Source: JBPCIX01 sp051005875
GTDB taxonomy: Bacteria > Actinomycetota > CADDZG01 > JAHWKV01
Direction: 5' to 3'
DNA: 64,000 bases
Assembly (NCBI GenBank): GCA_051005875.1
Contig: JBPCIX010000022.1
Location: forward strand, 6,216-70,215
Of this stretch, positions 1-9,267 are shown in pieces; position 1 is the first letter of the stretch; each line of letters starts with the position of its first letter. The translations under genes and the position numbers were made by a program. The notes below the pieces were generated by a model. It saw nothing but the letters and a program-made list of their open reading frames with translations. It was not told the DNA's origin and searched no databases.

Positions 1-2590
1 CGGTAAGAACCATCCGCGCTCCCCCCTGATCGCTAAAGACCGACCCCTCGCACAAGGCCTCGTCGGCCCTGACCATTGCGAGCTTCATAACGTCGGCGGC
101 CGACCCTTGAATGGGAGCATTCAGGGCTTGTCGCTCCCCCAGGCTCCTAACTCTCGGGTTTCTCGATTTTAGCTCAGGAAGGTACCGTCTGCGCCCGAGC
201 ATCGTTGTTGTAAAACCATCGGTTGTAGCCTGATCAACCACTTCGTCAAGATACTCCCTGACCTTCGGGTATAGGGCAAAGAACCCGTCGATGTAAGTTT
301 TGGCCTGATCCATGGGAATCCGAAGCCGCTGCGAAAGGCCGAATGGCCCCATCCCGTATGTCACGCCGTACGACACCATCTTGCCCACGCTTCGAAGCTC
401 ACTGGTCACCTCGCCCGGATTGATGCCAAGCGCCTTTGCAATTGATGCCGTATGGATGTCCTCACCCTCTCGAAACGCTCTCAGCAACTCAGGGTCTTCG
501 CAAAGATGAGCAAGAATTCTAAGTTCAATCTGGGAGTAGTCGGCGACCAGCAAGACGTTGCCCTCGTCGGGGACAAATGCCCGGCGAATCTGTTTGCCCT
601 CCTGGGTTCTTATCGGAATGTTTTGAAGATTAGGGGTGTCCGAGCTTAGGCGTCCGGTCGAGGCAACCGTCTGATTGAAGCGGCAATGCAGCCTGCCGGT
701 TGTCGGATCTACCAGCGGCGGAAGTGCATCGATGTAGGTGGACTTTAGCTTTGCGCGTTCCCGGTATCGCAAAATAAGGTCGATGATTGGGTGCTCGGTT
801 CTCAGAGATTCAAGCACTCCCGCATCGGTTGAATAGCCGGTCTTGGTCTTTTTGGAAGGCTTCAGCCCCAGGCGATCGTAAAGAATTTGCCGCAGCTGCG
901 GAGGGGACCCTATGTTGAAGGGACCGCCGGCGTTCGCATAGATTCCTGCTTCAATCGTCGTCAATTCTTTGGTAATGACCTGCGACATGTTCATCAGGTA
1001 TGCGACGTCAATCTTGATTCCTGCTCTTTCCATCTTTGCAAGGACTGCGGTCAAGGGGATCTCGAGATCCGTGAACAGGTCCCAGGCGCCCCGATTTCGT
1101 AGCTCCTTCTCGAAAATTTCACCGAGTTGGCCCACGGCAACCGCCTCTCGGCCAAGCCTTATTCCATGCTCGCTGTCGGCCTGGTCGGCGGCGGGTTGAT
1201 CCAGCAAGGATTGTTGACCCGGTTCAGGTGAGGCGTCAGGGTCGGCTGCGTCCAACGCCAGGTCTTTGTCCAGGTACTGGCGTGCAAGCTCGTCAAGTTT
1301 GTAGGAGCCTCGTGCGGGGTCCAGCAGGTAGGCCGCTATTTCAGTATCCATTTCGACCCTTGCAGGCGCCAGGCCCGCTGCAAAAAGTCTTTGCAACGCC
1401 TGCTTGGATTGATGGGTCACGATCGCCGCTTTGCCAACCGCAGGCCCCAAGGCCTCCCAAACCCTTTCGGCCGGCAGCGGCGAGCCGAGGCGGACAACCT
1501 GGGCATCGCCACCCAGGGCAACCGCCAGGGCATCGGCCGGCGCCCGCGGGCTTTTGGGGTCGCCGCTTATCCTGAGAGTTAGCCGGGACGAGGTGGCCAT
1601 TTCTTTTGCAAGAAGCTCTAGCCCCCCTTCGGTCGTCACTTCGCTCGTCCTTGCTTCAAATCCTGGGGTGGCTGCCCCGGCCTCGGGATGCTCCGCCACA
1701 AGCCGGTCATAGAGGACTTTGAATTCCAGATCGTCAAAAAGTTTGCGGATTTGGGTGAAATTCCAGTCCCCCACTTTCAAGCTGCTTGAATCAACCGTGA
1801 GTTGGGCTAGGTCAACGCCTTGGTTCGCAAGATCAGCGGATGTGCGGAACCGAAAAAACTCCCGGTTTGTCAAAAGGCGTTCCTCGGACTCGGCGAGGCT
1901 CGCAGCCAGCTTGGGTTTTAGATCATTCAGGTGCCCAAAAATTTCCTCCAGAGTCCCGTAAGTCTGAATCAATTTCGCCGCCGTCTTCTCGCCGACTCCG
2001 ACAACGCCTGCGATATTGTCGGATGGGTCCCCCCTAAGCGCTGCGTAGTCAAGGTAGCGCTCCGGCCCGAATCCGTACCTTTCGTTAACCGCCGCTTCGT
2101 CATACAACACCGTGTCGGAAACTCCCCTGCGGTTCATCAATAAATGGACGGTCGGCCCAACCATTTGAAAGAAGTCCCGGTCGGCCGTGACCACGATTAT
2201 TTGATGTCCCTGCTCTGCCAACTGTCCGCCGAGCACATAAATCAAGTCGTCGGCCTCGATACCGGAAACCTCGAATCGCCTGATCCCCAAAACGTCGAGA
2301 ACTTCATGGATGAGGCCCATTTGCTGCCGGAACTCATCGGGGGCCGAGGTCCTTTGCGCCTTGTATTCGGGGCGAATAGCGGTCCGCTCGGCAGGGGCCC
2401 CTTTGTCGAAAGCCACGGCAACATAGTTGGTTTTGTGATCCTGCAGAGCCTTGATGAGCATGCCCGTGAACCCGTAAACGGCGTTGGTCACCTGGCCGCT
2501 TGTAGTGCGAAGATCCGGCGGGAGAGCGTAAAACGCCCTATAGGCCAGGGAATGTCCATCCAGCAACAGAATTTTCTGACCGGTGCTCAC
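1..2590 (-). CDS. polA: DNA polymerase I, 3' end cut by window edge
   Basis: Fills gaps and removes RNA primers in replication and repair. The frame reads without a stop for 863 codons from GTG 2590 to the window edge, where the C-terminal motif around VHDE is about to begin, so only a few dozen residues are missing. The N-terminal 5' nuclease (LLLDGHSLAYRAFYAL, GIEADDLIYVL, VTADRDFFQM) is complete. The middle 3'-5' exonuclease-like domain lacks the first DxE motif and is probably inactive, as in Taq and many actinobacterial enzymes. Polymerase motif A is visible (VADYSQIELRILAHL), as is the O-helix region (VGKMVSYGVTYGM, where family A usually has RRxxKxxxFGxxYG). It diverges from gltB. GTG 2590 is the best start because it gives the usual N-terminus; no strong ribosome site is seen. 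Confidence 0.95.
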   Translation of the reverse strand, partial: MSTGQKILLLDGHSLAYRAFYALPPDLRTTSGQVTNAVYGFTGMLIKALQDHKTNYVAVAFDKGAPAERTAIRPEYKAQRTSAPDEFRQQMGLIHEVLDVLGIRRFEVSGIEADDLIYVLGGQLAEQGHQIIVVTADRDFFQMVGPTVHLLMNRRGVSDTVLYDEAAVNERYGFGPERYLDYAALRGDPSDNIAGVVGVGEKTAAKLIQTYGTLEEIFGHLNDLKPKLAASLAESEERLLTNREFFRFRTSADLANQGVDLAQLTVDSSSLKVGDWNFTQIRKLFDDLEFKVLYDRLVAEHPEAGAATPGFEARTSEVTTEGGLELLAKEMATSSRLTLRISGDPKSPRAPADALAVALGGDAQVVRLGSPLPAERVWEALGPAVGKAAIVTHQSKQALQRLFAAGLAPARVEMDTEIAAYLLDPARGSYKLDELARQYLDKDLALDAADPDASPEPGQQSLLDQPAADQADSEHGIRLGREAVAVGQLGEIFEKELRNRGAWDLFTDLEIPLTAVLAKMERAGIKIDVAYLMNMSQVITKELTTIEAGIYANAGGPFNIGSPPQLRQILYDRLGLKPSKKTKTGYSTDAGVLESLRTEHPIIDLILRYRERAKLKSTYIDALPPLVDPTTGRLHCRFNQTVASTGRLSSDTPNLQNIPIRTQEGKQIRRAFVPDEGNVLLVADYSQIELRILAHLCEDPELLRAFREGEDIHTASIAKALGINPGEVTSELRSVGKMVSYGVTYGMGPFGLSQRLRIPMDQAKTYIDGFFALYPKVREYLDEVVDQATTDGFTTTMLGRRRYLPELKSRNPRVRSLGERQALNAPIQGSAADVMKLAMVRADEALCEGSVFSDQGGARMVLT

Positions 2591-2644
2591 GTTCCACCGA
2601 CTATATTAGAGGGGCGTTAAACAAGTGAGATGCTTTTGAACTAA

Positions 2645-2672
2645 TTTGGTAAGCACCTGATTTTGGTAAGCA
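2645..2672 (+). repeat. Direct repeat before gltB
   Basis: The 11-mer TTTGGTAAGCA occurs at 2645-2655 and 2662-2672, 17 bases apart, directly before the gltB ribosome site AAAGGAG (2672-2678). The spacing puts both copies on nearly the same face of the helix, so it could bind a regulator, or it could be a simple local duplication. Confidence 0.5.
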
Positions 2673-2686
2673 AAGGAGTTTGTTCG

Positions 2687-5600
2687 TTGAGTGAAGCTGT
2701 ATCGAATCACCCGGTGGGCCTTTACCGCCCTCAATATGAACGCGACGCTTGCGGTATCGGCTTTGTCGCCGACGTCGAAGGACGCTCAAGCCGGGCGACG
2801 GTCGAAACGGCGCTTTACTCACTGTGCCGGGTCCGCCACCGTGGGGCTTTAGCCGCCGATTTGAAATCCGGCGACGGCGCTGGAATCCTTGTTCCCATAC
2901 CCAAGGATTTTTTCAAAACGGAAACGGGCGCAGGCTCGATCGAAGCCGACACCCTAGGCATAGCAATGTGCTTTGTTTGGCCTCCGAGTGAGCAACGTCA
3001 TCGAAAGATTGTTGAGCAGGCCTGCCGCCAAGAAGGCATCGATGCCCCGATTTGGCGAACGGTGCCTACCCAAGATTCGGCCCTCGGTGCGAGAGCCCTG
3101 GAATCCAAGCCCCTCATCGAACAGGCGGTTCTTGTAAAACCCATCGGCGCCGGCCCCGAGGAGTCGGAGCAACTAGCCGTCAGGGCCCGCAAACGCGCCG
3201 AAAAAGCCTGCCAGGCGGAAGCCGTCAACGCGTACTTCCCCTCTTTCTCTTTCCGCACCGTCACCTACAAGGCGCTCTCGGTCGCCGACCATTTGTCAAT
3301 GTTTTATCCAGACCTTGACGACGCCGGCTTCGCCGCTCCCTTTGCAATGTTCCACCAAAGGTTCTCGACGAACACCTCACCAACCTGGGAACGAGCGCAG
3401 CCCTTCAGAATGTCCTGCCACAACGGAGAAATCAACACAATTCAAGGCAACGTGAACCGGATGCGCGCCCGCGAAGGGCGGCTCGGAAAGCGCAACCTCT
3501 CCGACGAAGACCTACTCCGGCCGGTAATAGATGAACAGGGATCAGACTCGGGAATGCTCGATAACGTCTTGGAATTGCTGAATGTAGAGGGACGCGACGT
3601 CAGGCACTCCATGGCGATGATGCTTCCGGCCGCTTGGGAAAACCAGGATGGACTCGACGAGGAGCTAAGGGATTTTTATCGCTACCATGCGTGCCTTATG
3701 GAGGCCTGGGATGGTCCGGCGGGAGTCATCTTTACCGACGGCGTAAAGATTGGCGCGGCTCTCGACCGCAACGGGCTGCGGCCGCTGAGATATTCGGTCT
3801 GCGAAGACGGCATGATCGCCTGTGGCTCGGAAGCCGGCTCGATTTACACCAGGGGCCACGGCAAGGTCCGGCGGGGCAAGCTCGGCCCCGGGCAAATGAT
3901 ATGCGTAGACCCCCAAGACGGCGGCTTCGAAGAGGATCCGGTCGCCAAGCGTCTAGCCGGGCACAAACCCTACGGACAATGGCTGGCGGATCACCTCGAG
4001 CCCGGCCCCAACATCATTGAGCCCAGTTTAGAAATTCCTTCGGACATAGTTTCGAGGCAAATTGCGAATGGATTCACAAGAGAGGAATTCACGACAATAA
4101 TTCGCCCAATGGCCAGCAATGGGCATGAGCCCACGTCGTCGATGGGAGACGACACCGCTCTGGCCCCGCTGGCCGAACGCACAAGGCCTCTGTATAACTA
4201 TTTCAAGCAACGTTTTGCGCAGGTAACCAACCCCCCGATCGATTCGCTCCGGGAACGCTCGGTCATGAGTATCAGAACGTTGGTCGGTCCGCGCGATCCG
4301 ATTCTTTGGGAGCGCCCTGAAGCTGCCGGCCTGGTCGAACTCGACAGCTTTGTTCTTTTTGGTCCCCTGGGCGATATCCGCATTGACGCTACTTTTCCTG
4401 TGGCCGAAGGCCTTGCCGGACTCGAAAATTCGCTTAACCGCATTTGCGAAGAAGCCGCTCAAGCCGCCCGGACGGGCAGCCACATCATCGTTGTAACCGA
4501 TGGGAATATTTCCGCTGAGCGGGCGCCCATTCCAATGCTGTTGGCGGTCAGCGCCATTCATCAGCACTTGATCCGTTGCGGCGACCGTACCCGCAGCGGC
4601 TTGGTAGTAGAAACCGACGAAGCTCGCGAGGCTCATCACTTCGCGTGCCTGCTGGGTTATGGCGCCGAGGCGATCTTTCCCAGATTGGCGTTGGCCTCAA
4701 TCTCAGACCTGGTTGGGCGAAATCGCCTGGGCGAGGACATCTCGGTGACCGAGGCGCTTATTCGGTTCAGGGCGGCAATCGAAGAAGGCGTTTTGAAGAT
4801 CATGTCGAAGATGGGAATCTCGCCCACCGAGTCCTACCGCGGTGCCCAGATCTTCGATGCGATAGGAATCGGCGCCGCGGTCATCGACAAGTACTTCACC
4901 GGAACTCCTTCGCCCATGGAAGGTATCGGCCTCGAAGAAATCGCTGAGGATGTTCTTATTCGCCACGCTGCCGCTTACGGCGAAAAGCCCCGGCTCGATA
5001 ACCCGGGCTTTTTGAAGTTTCATTCGAAGGGCGAATACCACGCCACCAACCCCCAGGTCGTCGACGCCTTGCACGAGGCCGTCAAGACAACGGATTGGGA
5101 AAGTTACCACCGCTTCGCCGCGCTTGTTGAGGAAAGGCCGCCCACAGAGCCCCGAGATCTCCTTGAGTTCAAGATGGCTGCCTCGCCTGTTCCCCTCGAT
5201 GAGGTTGAGCCGGTCGAAGCCATTACGGCCAGATTTTCAACCGGGGCCATAAGCCACGGCGCCATCGGAGCGGAAGCGCACGAGACGCTGGCAATCGCCT
5301 TGAACAGCGTCGGCGGAAAAGCCAACAGCGGTGAAGGCGGCGAAGATCCCTCGCGCTACCTGGATGAAAGGCGATGCAAGATTAAGCAGGTGGCCTCCGG
5401 CCGCTTCGGGGTAACTCCGCAATACGCTTCTTTCGCCGAAGAACTACAGATAAAAATGGCCCAGGGATCCAAGCCCGGCGAGGGGGGCCAGCTACCGGGC
5501 CATAAAGTGAGCGATGAGATTGCGCGCCTAAGGCATACACAGCCCGGCGTAGCGCTTATTTCTCCTCCGCCGCACCATGACATTTACTCGATCGAGGATT

Positions 5601-7081
5601 TGGCTCAACTGATCTTTGATCTAAAGCAAGTGAATCCCACAGCGGCAGTCTCGGTCAAACTCGTAGCCGAGGCGGGCGTGGGCACCATCGCTGCGGGTGT
5701 AGCCAAAGCTCTTGCCGACGTTGTTCAAATCTCCGGGTGGGACGGTGGAACCGGCGCCAGCCCGCTTTCGAGTATTAAAAACGCCGGCCTTCCCTGGGAG
5801 CTGGGAATCGCCGAAACGCAGCAGACACTCATGGCCAACGGCCTTCGTGAGCGTGTTCGGGTGCGCGTGGATGGCGGCCTGAAGAGCGGCCGGGACGTGA
5901 TGATGGCGGCTTTGCTGGGCGCCGATGAATACTCATTCGGCACATCGCTGTTGCTAGCCGAAGGCTGCATCATGGTGCGGGCCTGCCACCGTGACACATG
6001 CCCGGTTGGTATTGCCACGCAACGCAAGGATCTTCGCGCCAAGTTCGCCGGAACCCCGGAACAGGTGGCTCAATATTTACTCTTTGTGGCTGAAGAGTGC
6101 CGGCGCATTTTGGCCTCGCTTGGTGTCAGGTCGCTCGACGAAGCAATCGGCGCGACAAACCTACTGATCCCTCGAAAGCTGGAATCACCGAGAGCAAACA
6201 TGCTCGCCCTTGGGCCAATGCTCGCAGCCGAAGAAGGCATAAGACATTTCGTTAAGGCAGATCCGATTCAAAAGCCGCGCTCGGACTTGGGGGACCGCAT
6301 TTGCAGCGACGCTCTGGGGCCAATTCTTGCGGGCGAAACCATAGAGCTTTCCTATGATGTTCAAAACAGCGACCGTACCTTGGGCGCCCGGCTCGGCGGC
6401 GCCATCGCTCACGAGTTCGGCGCCAACCCGCCCCCTGGGCGGGCCACCGTTTCGTTTGACGGCGAGGCGGGCCAAAGCTTTGGAGCATTTTTAAGCAGCG
6501 GCGTTACGTTCCGGTTGACGGGCGAGGCGAACGACTACGTCGGCAAAGCAATGGGCGGCGGAAGAATAGTAATCATCCCGCCGGCCGACGACGCCGGCGA
6601 GCCCTACCTCATCGGCAACACCGTGCTTTACGGCGCCACCGGAGGCGAGCTTTTTTGTGCGGGCAGGGCCGGCGAAAGATTCGCCATTCGCAATTCCGGC
6701 GCCGTGGCCGTTGTGGAGGGCGTCGGCGATCATGGTTGCGAGTACATGACCGGCGGCACGGTTGTGGTGCTCGGCCCCACCGGCTGGAATATGGGAGCCG
6801 GCATGACCGGCGGAGAGGCCTATGTCTGGGACCCCGAGCGATACTTGCCGGCCAGGGTCAATCCCGAGCTTGTGGACCTTCACCGCCCCGACGAGGCGTT
6901 TCAAGAATTTTTGAGGGCCCTCATCACGACGCACGCTGCCGAGACCGGCTCCGTTCGAGCTAAGACCATCTTAGAAAACTGGGAAACACACGGCCCACAA
7001 TTCTGGCGGGTAGCGCCCAAGGCGGAAGTCGCCCGGATCGAAAGCGCCCACGAGGGCTCGGTCAGGACGGAAAAGGCTTAG
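2687..7081 (+). CDS. gltB: Glutamate synthase, large subunit
   Basis: Large chain of NADPH-type GOGAT, which makes two glutamates from glutamine and 2-oxoglutarate. With the TTG start at 2687, eight bases after AAAGGAG, the protein has 1464 residues, and a 21-residue propeptide precedes Cys22 (ERDACGIGF), which becomes the N-terminal nucleophile of the glutaminase domain. The FMN/2-oxoglutarate domain follows, with the 3Fe-4S cysteines at about 1092, 1098 and 1103 (CIMVRACHRDTC), then the C-terminal beta-helix domain. An earlier in-frame TTG at 2663 has no ribosome site. The small subunit gltD, normally next door, is absent; a terminator and a thioesterase follow instead. Confidence 0.97.
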   Translation: MSEAVSNHPVGLYRPQYERDACGIGFVADVEGRSSRATVETALYSLCRVRHRGALAADLKSGDGAGILVPIPKDFFKTETGAGSIEADTLGIAMCFVWPPSEQRHRKIVEQACRQEGIDAPIWRTVPTQDSALGARALESKPLIEQAVLVKPIGAGPEESEQLAVRARKRAEKACQAEAVNAYFPSFSFRTVTYKALSVADHLSMFYPDLDDAGFAAPFAMFHQRFSTNTSPTWERAQPFRMSCHNGEINTIQGNVNRMRAREGRLGKRNLSDEDLLRPVIDEQGSDSGMLDNVLELLNVEGRDVRHSMAMMLPAAWENQDGLDEELRDFYRYHACLMEAWDGPAGVIFTDGVKIGAALDRNGLRPLRYSVCEDGMIACGSEAGSIYTRGHGKVRRGKLGPGQMICVDPQDGGFEEDPVAKRLAGHKPYGQWLADHLEPGPNIIEPSLEIPSDIVSRQIANGFTREEFTTIIRPMASNGHEPTSSMGDDTALAPLAERTRPLYNYFKQRFAQVTNPPIDSLRERSVMSIRTLVGPRDPILWERPEAAGLVELDSFVLFGPLGDIRIDATFPVAEGLAGLENSLNRICEEAAQAARTGSHIIVVTDGNISAERAPIPMLLAVSAIHQHLIRCGDRTRSGLVVETDEAREAHHFACLLGYGAEAIFPRLALASISDLVGRNRLGEDISVTEALIRFRAAIEEGVLKIMSKMGISPTESYRGAQIFDAIGIGAAVIDKYFTGTPSPMEGIGLEEIAEDVLIRHAAAYGEKPRLDNPGFLKFHSKGEYHATNPQVVDALHEAVKTTDWESYHRFAALVEERPPTEPRDLLEFKMAASPVPLDEVEPVEAITARFSTGAISHGAIGAEAHETLAIALNSVGGKANSGEGGEDPSRYLDERRCKIKQVASGRFGVTPQYASFAEELQIKMAQGSKPGEGGQLPGHKVSDEIARLRHTQPGVALISPPPHHDIYSIEDLAQLIFDLKQVNPTAAVSVKLVAEAGVGTIAAGVAKALADVVQISGWDGGTGASPLSSIKNAGLPWELGIAETQQTLMANGLRERVRVRVDGGLKSGRDVMMAALLGADEYSFGTSLLLAEGCIMVRACHRDTCPVGIATQRKDLRAKFAGTPEQVAQYLLFVAEECRRILASLGVRSLDEAIGATNLLIPRKLESPRANMLALGPMLAAEEGIRHFVKADPIQKPRSDLGDRICSDALGPILAGETIELSYDVQNSDRTLGARLGGAIAHEFGANPPPGRATVSFDGEAGQSFGAFLSSGVTFRLTGEANDYVGKAMGGGRIVIIPPADDAGEPYLIGNTVLYGATGGELFCAGRAGERFAIRNSGAVAVVEGVGDHGCEYMTGGTVVVLGPTGWNMGAGMTGGEAYVWDPERYLPARVNPELVDLHRPDEAFQEFLRALITTHAAETGSVRAKTILENWETHGPQFWRVAPKAEVARIESAHEGSVRTEKA

Positions 7082-7112
7082 CTCCGCCAACTAGTGGCGC
7101 CAGGAGCTTTTT
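7080..7112 (+). terminator. Terminator after gltB
   Basis: AGCTCC (7080-7085) pairs with GGAGCT (7103-7108), with an inner GCCA/TGGC stem, and is followed by five T. It starts inside the gltB stop codon and its T-run touches the stop codon of the convergent thioesterase gene. Confidence 0.75.
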
Positions 7113-7527
7113 AGGGGCGCTTTTCCCTGAGAGCGATGGTGCAGGTAGCGAATGCTGTGAGCACGCCAGAGTCGTCGGAGATTCGGATCTCCCACACCGA
7201 AAGAGTCTTTCCGGACTGAAGGGGCGTACCCACCCCGGTGACCCAGCCCTCGCCGGCAGGCCGCAGATGGTTCACTTTGATGTCCACGCCAAGAGTAATT
7301 TTGTCCGGGTTTTTCAGCCAGGCGCCCACCGAGGCTATGGTTTCGGCTAAGGCGGCTGAGGCCCCGCCGTGCAAGAGTCCTATTGACTGGGTATTGCCCT
7401 CAACGGGAATCCGGGCGACCACGCGCTCAGGAGTCGCATCCTGAATCTCCATGCCCATCTTGTCCATGAGAGCCCCGGCCCCCCTCATGACAACATCCTC
7501 AGGGTTCATCTGGCTTTCTTCCGGCAT
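7111..7527 (-). CDS. Hotdog-fold thioesterase, PaaI/YdiI type
   Basis: Protein of 138 residues that probably hydrolyses an acyl-CoA thioester. The hotdog signature is clear: GLLHGGASAALAETIASVGA around residues 49-68, with the catalytic-type acid in AALAE, and a central strand pattern ending in TGVGTPLQSGKTLSVWEI. Family members include PaaI and the menaquinone enzyme MenI, but the substrate cannot be read from sequence. In many actinobacteria such a gene sits near polA, as here. The start ATG 7527 lies six bases after a TAGACT box, so the mRNA is probably leaderless; an internal ATG seven codons later is possible but less favoured. Confidence 0.85.
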   Translation of the reverse strand: MPEESQMNPEDVVMRGAGALMDKMGMEIQDATPERVVARIPVEGNTQSIGLLHGGASAALAETIASVGAWLKNPDKITLGVDIKVNHLRPAGEGWVTGVGTPLQSGKTLSVWEIRISDDSGVLTAFATCTIALREKRP

Positions 7528-7533
7528 TCAGGC

Positions 7534-7562
7534 AGTCTATTGGATAGCCCCCATGTATTCAG
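7534..7562 (-). promoter_or_regulatory. Promoter of the thioesterase gene
   Basis: On the minus strand a -35-like CTGAAT (7562-7557) and a -10 box TAGACT (7539-7534) are separated by 17 bases; the start ATG follows the -10 box by exactly six bases. The -35 box lies within the first unit of a tandem repeat. Confidence 0.6.
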
Positions 7563-7600
7563 CCAGGCGGTATTCAGCCAGGTGGTATTTAGCCCGGGCC
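7556..7600. repeat. Three 15-base tandem repeats
   Basis: Units at 7556-7570, 7571-7585 and 7586-7600 (TATTCAGCCAGGCGG and variants, the third more diverged). They lie upstream of the thioesterase gene and overlap its -35 box. Confidence 0.8.
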
Positions 7601-7608
7601 TCCCATGC

Positions 7609-7634
7609 AAAAGGGGCCCTTGCGGGCCCCTTTT
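7609..7634 (-). terminator. Terminator of the ferritin-like operon
   Basis: A perfect 11-base-pair stem, AAAAGGGGCCC and its complement, closes a four-base loop (7620-7623). It is symmetric with A/T runs on both sides and can work in both directions; its place 18 bases after the stop of the 7653-8279 gene points to that operon. Confidence 0.85.
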
Positions 7635-7652
7635 GACGGCGAAGTCTGAAAG

Positions 7653-8279
7653 CTAGGCCTTGATGAAGGGCCCGGCTGCCGCTAGGACTTCACTTTTCGT
7701 CTTAGCGGTTTCCTGGGCGCCCATGTACACGCCACCCTCGGCTTCGAGCTCCAACAGGTTGCCTATTACGGCTGCGTGCCTTGCCTCGACACCGAAAATT
7801 CCGGCTGCTGCCTGGAGCACTTCCTTGTTCTCGATGAATCCAGCCGCCCCTAGATAGGCTGAGACTCCGAGATTCTCGAACACGTGGGCCGTGGTCAAAA
7901 AGCTCTTACGGTCCTTGAAGGAGTCCTTGAAATCAACTCCGGGGGCGGTAACAGGAGTTCCCCCCAACTTGGTGACCGTCGCTTTAATTGCCGACACGTG
8001 CGCGTCCTCGTCGGCGCCGACTTTCTTGAGGTATTCCTTCTCTTTACCGCTCAGCAAGTTCTTGTCGTTGCCTTGCTTGTAGAACGCCGACTCCAGGTAC
8101 TCAAGGGTCAGCGCGTAATTCAGAACATCGATGTCGCTGGTGAAGTCAGCCGAACCTCCGGAGCCTGGGTCTGCGCTCTGTGCAAACAACCAGCGAGGAC
8201 CGGCGAGCATCTCCATAGCCATCGTGGCCGGAACGCTGGCCACGCTGCCCCTAATAAAATCTCTTCGGGTAAGTCCCAT
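7653..8279 (-). CDS. Tat-exported ferritin-like protein (second of two)
   Basis: Protein of 208 residues with a twin-arginine signal (LTRRDFIRGS, residues 3-12) and an alanine-rich hydrophobic stretch. The rest fits the ferritin_2 / DUF4439-like four-helix family: ALTLEYLESAFYKQG, DEDAHVSAIKATV, a middle helix FENLGVSAYLGAAG, and VEARHAAVIGNLLE. The Glu/His pairs in these helices are where the family could bind two metals. It has a good ribosome site (AAGGAG) and follows its paralog by 12 bases. Family function is poorly known; oxidative-stress or desiccation roles are only inferred. Confidence 0.85.
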   Translation of the reverse strand: MGLTRRDFIRGSVASVPATMAMEMLAGPRWLFAQSADPGSGGSADFTSDIDVLNYALTLEYLESAFYKQGNDKNLLSGKEKEYLKKVGADEDAHVSAIKATVTKLGGTPVTAPGVDFKDSFKDRKSFLTTAHVFENLGVSAYLGAAGFIENKEVLQAAAGIFGVEARHAAVIGNLLELEAEGGVYMGAQETAKTKSEVLAAAGPFIKA

Positions 8280-8291
8280 TGAATTTTCTCC

Positions 8292-8981
8292 TTAACTCTT
8301 AATGAATGGTGTGGCTGCTGCGAGAACTTCGTCCATGGTCTTGGTTGTCTCAACCGGGCTTGGGAACGGATCGCCGCCGGTCAAGTCTTGCAAGATTGCA
8401 GCGTGCCTTGATTCAACGCCTGCGATTGAGGCGGCGGCCGCGAGAAGCTCCTTGGTCTCAATTTTCGTGACCTGGCCGTGGTAGGCGCTGACCCCTAGTT
8501 CCTCGAAGGTTACTGCCGTCTCGAGGAATTTTGCCTTGTCCGTGAAGGTACCTTCGGGAAAGACAAAAGTAGGCTTTGCCACGGGCTTGCCGCCGACCTT
8601 CTTGACCGTTGCAATTAGGGCATCGACGTGCGCCTTCTCGTGAGCGGCAATGGGCTCGATAAGTGCCTTTTCTCTGCCCGAAAGAACGCTGCCTGAGACT
8701 CCCTTGGTGTAGAACTCCGATTCGAGGTATTCGAGCGTCAACGCGTAATTCAAAATCGGGGTGTCCACATTCTCGGCCATCTTTGAAGGCGATGCGTCTG
8801 TGGGGTCGTCTTCTCCTGGGGTTGTGGTGCTCTTGCATCCTGCCATTACCAACGTGCCGCCAACACCAACGATTCCCGCGTACTTCAAGAAATTGCGGCG
8901 ATCTACTTCTTTGTCAAACTTTATGACCGGTTTTCCATCGAAGAGCTTGCTTTCAAGCTCACCTGCGTTTCTGTTTGCCAC
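8292..8981 (-). CDS. Tat-exported ferritin-like lipoprotein (first of two)
   Basis: The GTG at 8981 is chosen because AAAGGAGG lies six bases before it; this gives 229 residues. A Tat motif (VDRRNFLKYAG) is followed by a hydrophobic run ending in a lipobox-like VMAGC, so the mature protein is probably lipid-anchored outside the membrane. The ferritin_2-type domain mirrors the next gene: LTLEYLESEFYTKG, AAHEKAHVDALI, FEELGVSAYHGQV, VESRHAAILQDL. The pair is a tandem duplication and shares one terminator. It faces away from tatC, which would export both products. Confidence 0.85.
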   Translation of the reverse strand: MANRNAGELESKLFDGKPVIKFDKEVDRRNFLKYAGIVGVGGTLVMAGCKSTTTPGEDDPTDASPSKMAENVDTPILNYALTLEYLESEFYTKGVSGSVLSGREKALIEPIAAHEKAHVDALIATVKKVGGKPVAKPTFVFPEGTFTDKAKFLETAVTFEELGVSAYHGQVTKIETKELLAAAASIAGVESRHAAILQDLTGGDPFPSPVETTKTMDEVLAAATPFIKS

Positions 8982-9255
8982 TAGCGCCTCCTTTGGCGTT
9001 GTACCTACGAATTCCGTGCAGAAAGCGCGGAACATCAAGTGCTTTGCGAACCTGGTGCCCCTACGCCCACAACTGCCCTGCCTAAACAGCCGCTCAAATG
9101 AGCTTCCTTAGGTTCTACCCCTCTTGATGGTACTTAAACCACAATCTTGCAGTGCTCATCAGCTAGGGCCGGAAGTCTTTGTCAGCGACCTTCTGCAATC
9201 CATTCGGGGCACACGGTCATTTGGATGGGTATTGGACGGCATTTTCGCTACCGAG

Positions 9256-9261
9256 TAGCGT
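9256..9261 (+). promoter_or_regulatory. -10 box of tatC, leaderless type
   Basis: TAGCGT, then exactly six bases, then ATG 9268. No ribosome site fits in this gap, so translation probably starts at the first base of the mRNA. Confidence 0.55.
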
Positions 9262-9267
9262 GACTCC

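Noticed and set aside
4028..4639. 203-residue minus-strand frame inside gltB
   Set aside because: Shadow of gltB; no signals or family sequence.
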